Source: Gnetum montanum | Lineage: Eukaryota > Streptophyta > Gnetopsida > Gnetales > Gnetaceae | Assembly (NCBI GenBank): GCA_015680685.1 | Contig: MNCI01035311.1 | Location: forward strand, 1 to 57,861 | Direction: 5' to 3' | Length of the DNA stretch: 57,861 nt | Part shown: piece by piece, positions 55,716-57,861 of the stretch | How the letters are laid out: the number at the start of each line of letters is the position of its first letter | How positions within the stretch are numbered: position 1 is the stretch's first letter | Notes under the pieces: model-generated | What the model was told of the DNA's origin: nothing | The model's input: the letters and a program-made list of their open reading frames with translations, nothing else | Databases searched by the model: none | Made by a program: the position numbers and the translations under genes

Positions 55716-57221
55716 CATTTAAAACTTAAAAAATTCTAAACAAATAAACATAAAAATAATAATTAAATGGAGCTGTAGGATTTATTTTTAAAAATATTAT
55801 TATTACTTATGAAAGAAATATTTGTAAAGACACATGCCAATATTAGCATGATCTTCTCCTAACTTTTCTAACTTGTTGGGCAAGTAATTAACTTTCTTAC
55901 TTGGGAGAAACGTTAGCTAAGATATTTTGGAATGTAACTACCTTATGAACCCTATAAAAAGGTTTCAGGGGTAAGAATAAAAGATATATCACAAGGGGGG
56001 GACAATACAACACACTTTGGAAGAGTTGGGATCACACACTTGGGCTCTCACTTGGAGACACACTTTGAGTCTTGGGAGAAGAGCATTGTAAAGAAGAAAT
56101 TTTGAAAGATTGCTTGCAAGATGGCTTGCTAAAGAAAAGATTTTAGCCACTTTGTCATAGTCCTGTGAGTTATGTTTTATTTTTATTTTGTTTAAATTTT
56201 TTAGCTAGTGGTTTAGATAGAATCATCATTGGCAAGTAATTTTGGGCTTTTTAGATTGCTCTTATTGTTCTTGTTGTACGATTGAAAATTTCTATTAAAA
56301 TTTTGCCATAGAAGTACTTATGTTTGAAAGCCTTAAGAGCATTTTAGTAGTAAATTTGGTTATTGTGCAACGTATAAGAATTTCTATTGAGATCGTTGTA
56401 AGAGAGCCTGTGCTTGTAGTCATGCCGTTGAATGATTCAATAGTCAAGAGGGTTCAAAAAATATTTGGTATTTTGATGGGACTAGAATAGATTCTTTTTA
56501 TCTTTAAAGTGAATCTCCATGGTATTTCAATCAGAATTGTCAAGTCTTTTGAAGGTTCTGTTGAATGCAATTGTTGACATCCATTATCTAGCCAAACTGG
56601 AGTCTCGTATGTGGTAGTTTACGTAGCAATTCTTTTGGTAGCATAGTAGGATTGTCTTGAAGAAATTGCTTATTTGAGCCTTGGAAGTTTGAACAATTCA
56701 TATTTATTGAATTTGAGATAGCTTTATTGCGAAGTGTTTACTCGTATCATTTTACCTTTTTTAAATATTTGAGATCTTAACACAAATCTGCTTTCCTTTT
56801 TGTCTATTTTCATCGAATCTTGCTCTATTTCTAGTTTTCTTGTGGAACTATCTCTTTCTTTGGGGTAAATTAGAAGTACATTCGCGGAGTTGTGCTTGAA
56901 TGTTTTTGCAAAATTTTATTTATTACAAGTAGGTATTATAAGGACCGTGTAGACTAAGGAGTTAAACAAAATAGGAACTCTCAACAACCCACAGTACTTG
57001 GCAATGTTGGCTGAATCTCTTTAAGATAAGTCATTTTTAGGTTACACACAATGCAATCGTTTCATTTTTCACAACCGCATGCCACAACATCACACACACA
57101 TACTCACGTTAACTACAGAGTCTATTTGGAGGTATCTGGGCCTTGGTGTTGCCAGAGACCAGCAAGCACCTAAATCCTATTCGAGGACACTCATTGGAGG
57201 TCGCGTCCCAAACGGTCGTCA
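55716..57221 (+). repeat. probable 5' LTR of element G
   Basis: Inferred from the TATA box at 55953 and the PBS at 57232. CA at 57220-57221 may be the LTR end. The start is not fixed, since the second LTR is outside the window. No coding sequence is seen. Confidence 0.4.
55953..55960 (+). promoter_or_regulatory. TATA box of element G
   Basis: CCTATAAAAAGG in the right orientation, followed about 30 bases on by an A-rich possible start region. Confidence 0.5.
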
Positions 57222-57231
57222 ATAGTTATTT

Positions 57232-57250
57232 TCGCGCTAGAAGGAGGGCT
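57232..57250 (+). promoter_or_regulatory. primer binding site of element G
   Basis: TCGCGCTAGAAGGAGGGCT, sharing GCTAGAAGGAGGGC with the PBS of element B (19493-19511). It lies 100 bases before the gag start, a normal leader length. Confidence 0.6.
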
Positions 57251-57349
57251 GAAAGTTTAGCCTCTAAGTTCATAAGCCTTATAATTGTAGCACATAAAAA
57301 ATTCTTTGTTACTAGAAAGGCTTAAGAAATTAGATACTATTTTCAGTTC

Positions 57350-57861
57350 ATGACCAAGAAGATTGATAGTTTGGAAAATTTAAAAGTTTCAAAATATATT
57401 CTAGATTCTAAGATTGATTCTTCATCAGAAGAAGAAGAAAAGAAAGATTTTGAATTAAGAACAAGTAGTGGAGTGAAAACTAGAAAATCAAGAAGATCAC
57501 CCATTATATCTGGTTTATCGTTTCATAAGAGAAGATCTAGAAAGTTTAATAGTTCAATTATCCAAACGAATAGGATGGCAAATCCATGGCAAGGAATTAC
57601 ACCATTAGGATTTCAGAATTACAATGATATTCCTAAGGTAGTTTACAAATATTTTCTTGAGCCTTTCATTCCTAGAAAAGCTTATTTAGCTGAAGAATAT
57701 ATTCACATGTCTGAGTTAGCTTTAGCTCATGCAAATGTTCAATATCAAGATCAAAGTTGTAGGTTGTTTGTATCAAATTTAAAGGATATGGCTCAGATTT
57801 GGTATTCGAACTTACCAAGTAATAGTATTACAAGTTGGGATGACATGAAGAATCTTTTCTT
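57350..57861 (+). CDS. gag of element G, N-terminal part, open to the window end
   Basis: Structural capsid protein of a Ty3 element. The frame is open from 57326 (after TAA at 57323) and starts at ATG 57350 (MTKKIDSLENLKVSKYILDS). It has an acidic, lysine-rich N-terminus with a run of Glu, a basic patch (KRRSRKFNSS, residues about 63-72), then the capsid start with WQGITPLGFQNY and LAHANVQYQDQSCRLFVSNL, and at the edge AQIWYSNLPSNSITSWDDMK, the Retrotrans_gag signature W-Y-LP-SI-SW. At 170 codons it is incomplete; a full gag has 350 or more. No stops, unlike every other gag in the window, so element G may be younger. Confidence 0.75.
   Translation, partial: MTKKIDSLENLKVSKYILDSKIDSSSEEEEKKDFELRTSSGVKTRKSRRSPIISGLSFHKRRSRKFNSSIIQTNRMANPWQGITPLGFQNYNDIPKVVYKYFLEPFIPRKAYLAEEYIHMSELALAHANVQYQDQSCRLFVSNLKDMAQIWYSNLPSNSITSWDDMKNLF

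Larger units (their letters stand above)
55700..57861 (+). mobile_element. Ty3/gypsy element G, 5' part, running off the window
   Basis: LTR-like region with TATA box, PBS at 57232-57250, then an open gag. It is the only element here whose coding region is uninterrupted as far as can be seen. Confidence 0.6.

Noticed and set aside
56520-56535. TGGTATTTCAATCAGA as a Met-type primer site of element G
   Set aside because: Match to TGGTATCAGAGC needs an insertion; the site at 57232 matches that of element B and lies at a normal distance from gag.
56999-57014. TGGCAATGTTGGCTGA as an Athila-type primer site of element G
   Set aside because: Only about two thirds of positions match the Athila site; the site at 57232 is better.

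Overview
This window looks like nuclear DNA of a large-genome seed plant. There are no bacterial-style genes. Almost every recognisable coding stretch is the decayed remains of an LTR retrotransposon, and the only ordinary host-gene sequence is a scrambled fragment of a plastid C-terminal processing peptidase (CtpA, family S41). Two elements have the tandem double RNase H of the Tat branch of Ty3/gypsy, together with very long repeat-filled non-coding blocks. That would fit a gymnosperm, but the species call is inference only. I see no rRNA, tRNA or CRISPR and no intact host gene.

Layout, left to right. 1-2640: minus-strand Ty1/copia element (Sirevirus-like gag, PBS, LTR). 2650-11409: plus-strand Tat element A, carrying a spliced antisense gene (3305-8063) with its own TATA box, a candidate splice acceptor, then RT, RNase H, a second RNase H and a cut-off integrase. 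11410-20956: minus-strand element B, with two LTR copies, a PBS, gag and protease but no RT or integrase; it breaks element A's integrase. 20957-28500: minus-strand element D, Athila-like (gag, PR, RT, RNase H, INT, Athila-type PBS, LTR). 28500-31060: AT-rich, no gene. 31060-43905: Tat element C with pol on the minus strand, a 4 kb block of four tandem arrays, and a plus-strand antisense gene homologous to that of element A. 43950-49216: minus-strand Ty3 element E with PBS and 5' LTR. 49400-51780: second copia element of the same family as at the left edge. 51780-53405: fragment of a Ty3 element (F) related to E. 54225-54730: CtpA fragments in swapped order. 55700-57861: plus-strand element G (LTR, PBS, open gag running off the window).

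The strongest candidate for something new is the antisense gene of the two Tat elements. Both copies lie upstream of RT on the opposite strand. They share protein similarity over several exons and at least three intron positions, and in element A the gene starts divergently from pol behind a good TATA box. Element B has gag-PR followed by the same short repeat motifs that flank this gene in element A. This suggests a family order LTR-gag-PR-motif-antisense gene-motif-RT-RH-aRH-INT-LTR, with the gene sitting where Ogre elements are known to have an intron. Elements B and C also share a conserved hairpin and LTR-side palindromes, and B (U3) and C (upstream of pol) each carry a palindrome array with a period of about 180-190 bp.

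All coding regions except the terminal gag carry stops, frameshifts or lost catalytic residues, so most elements here are old. Boundaries of LTRs and exons come from reading the sequence by eye and are approximate unless a terminal dinucleotide, PBS or splice signal is named.
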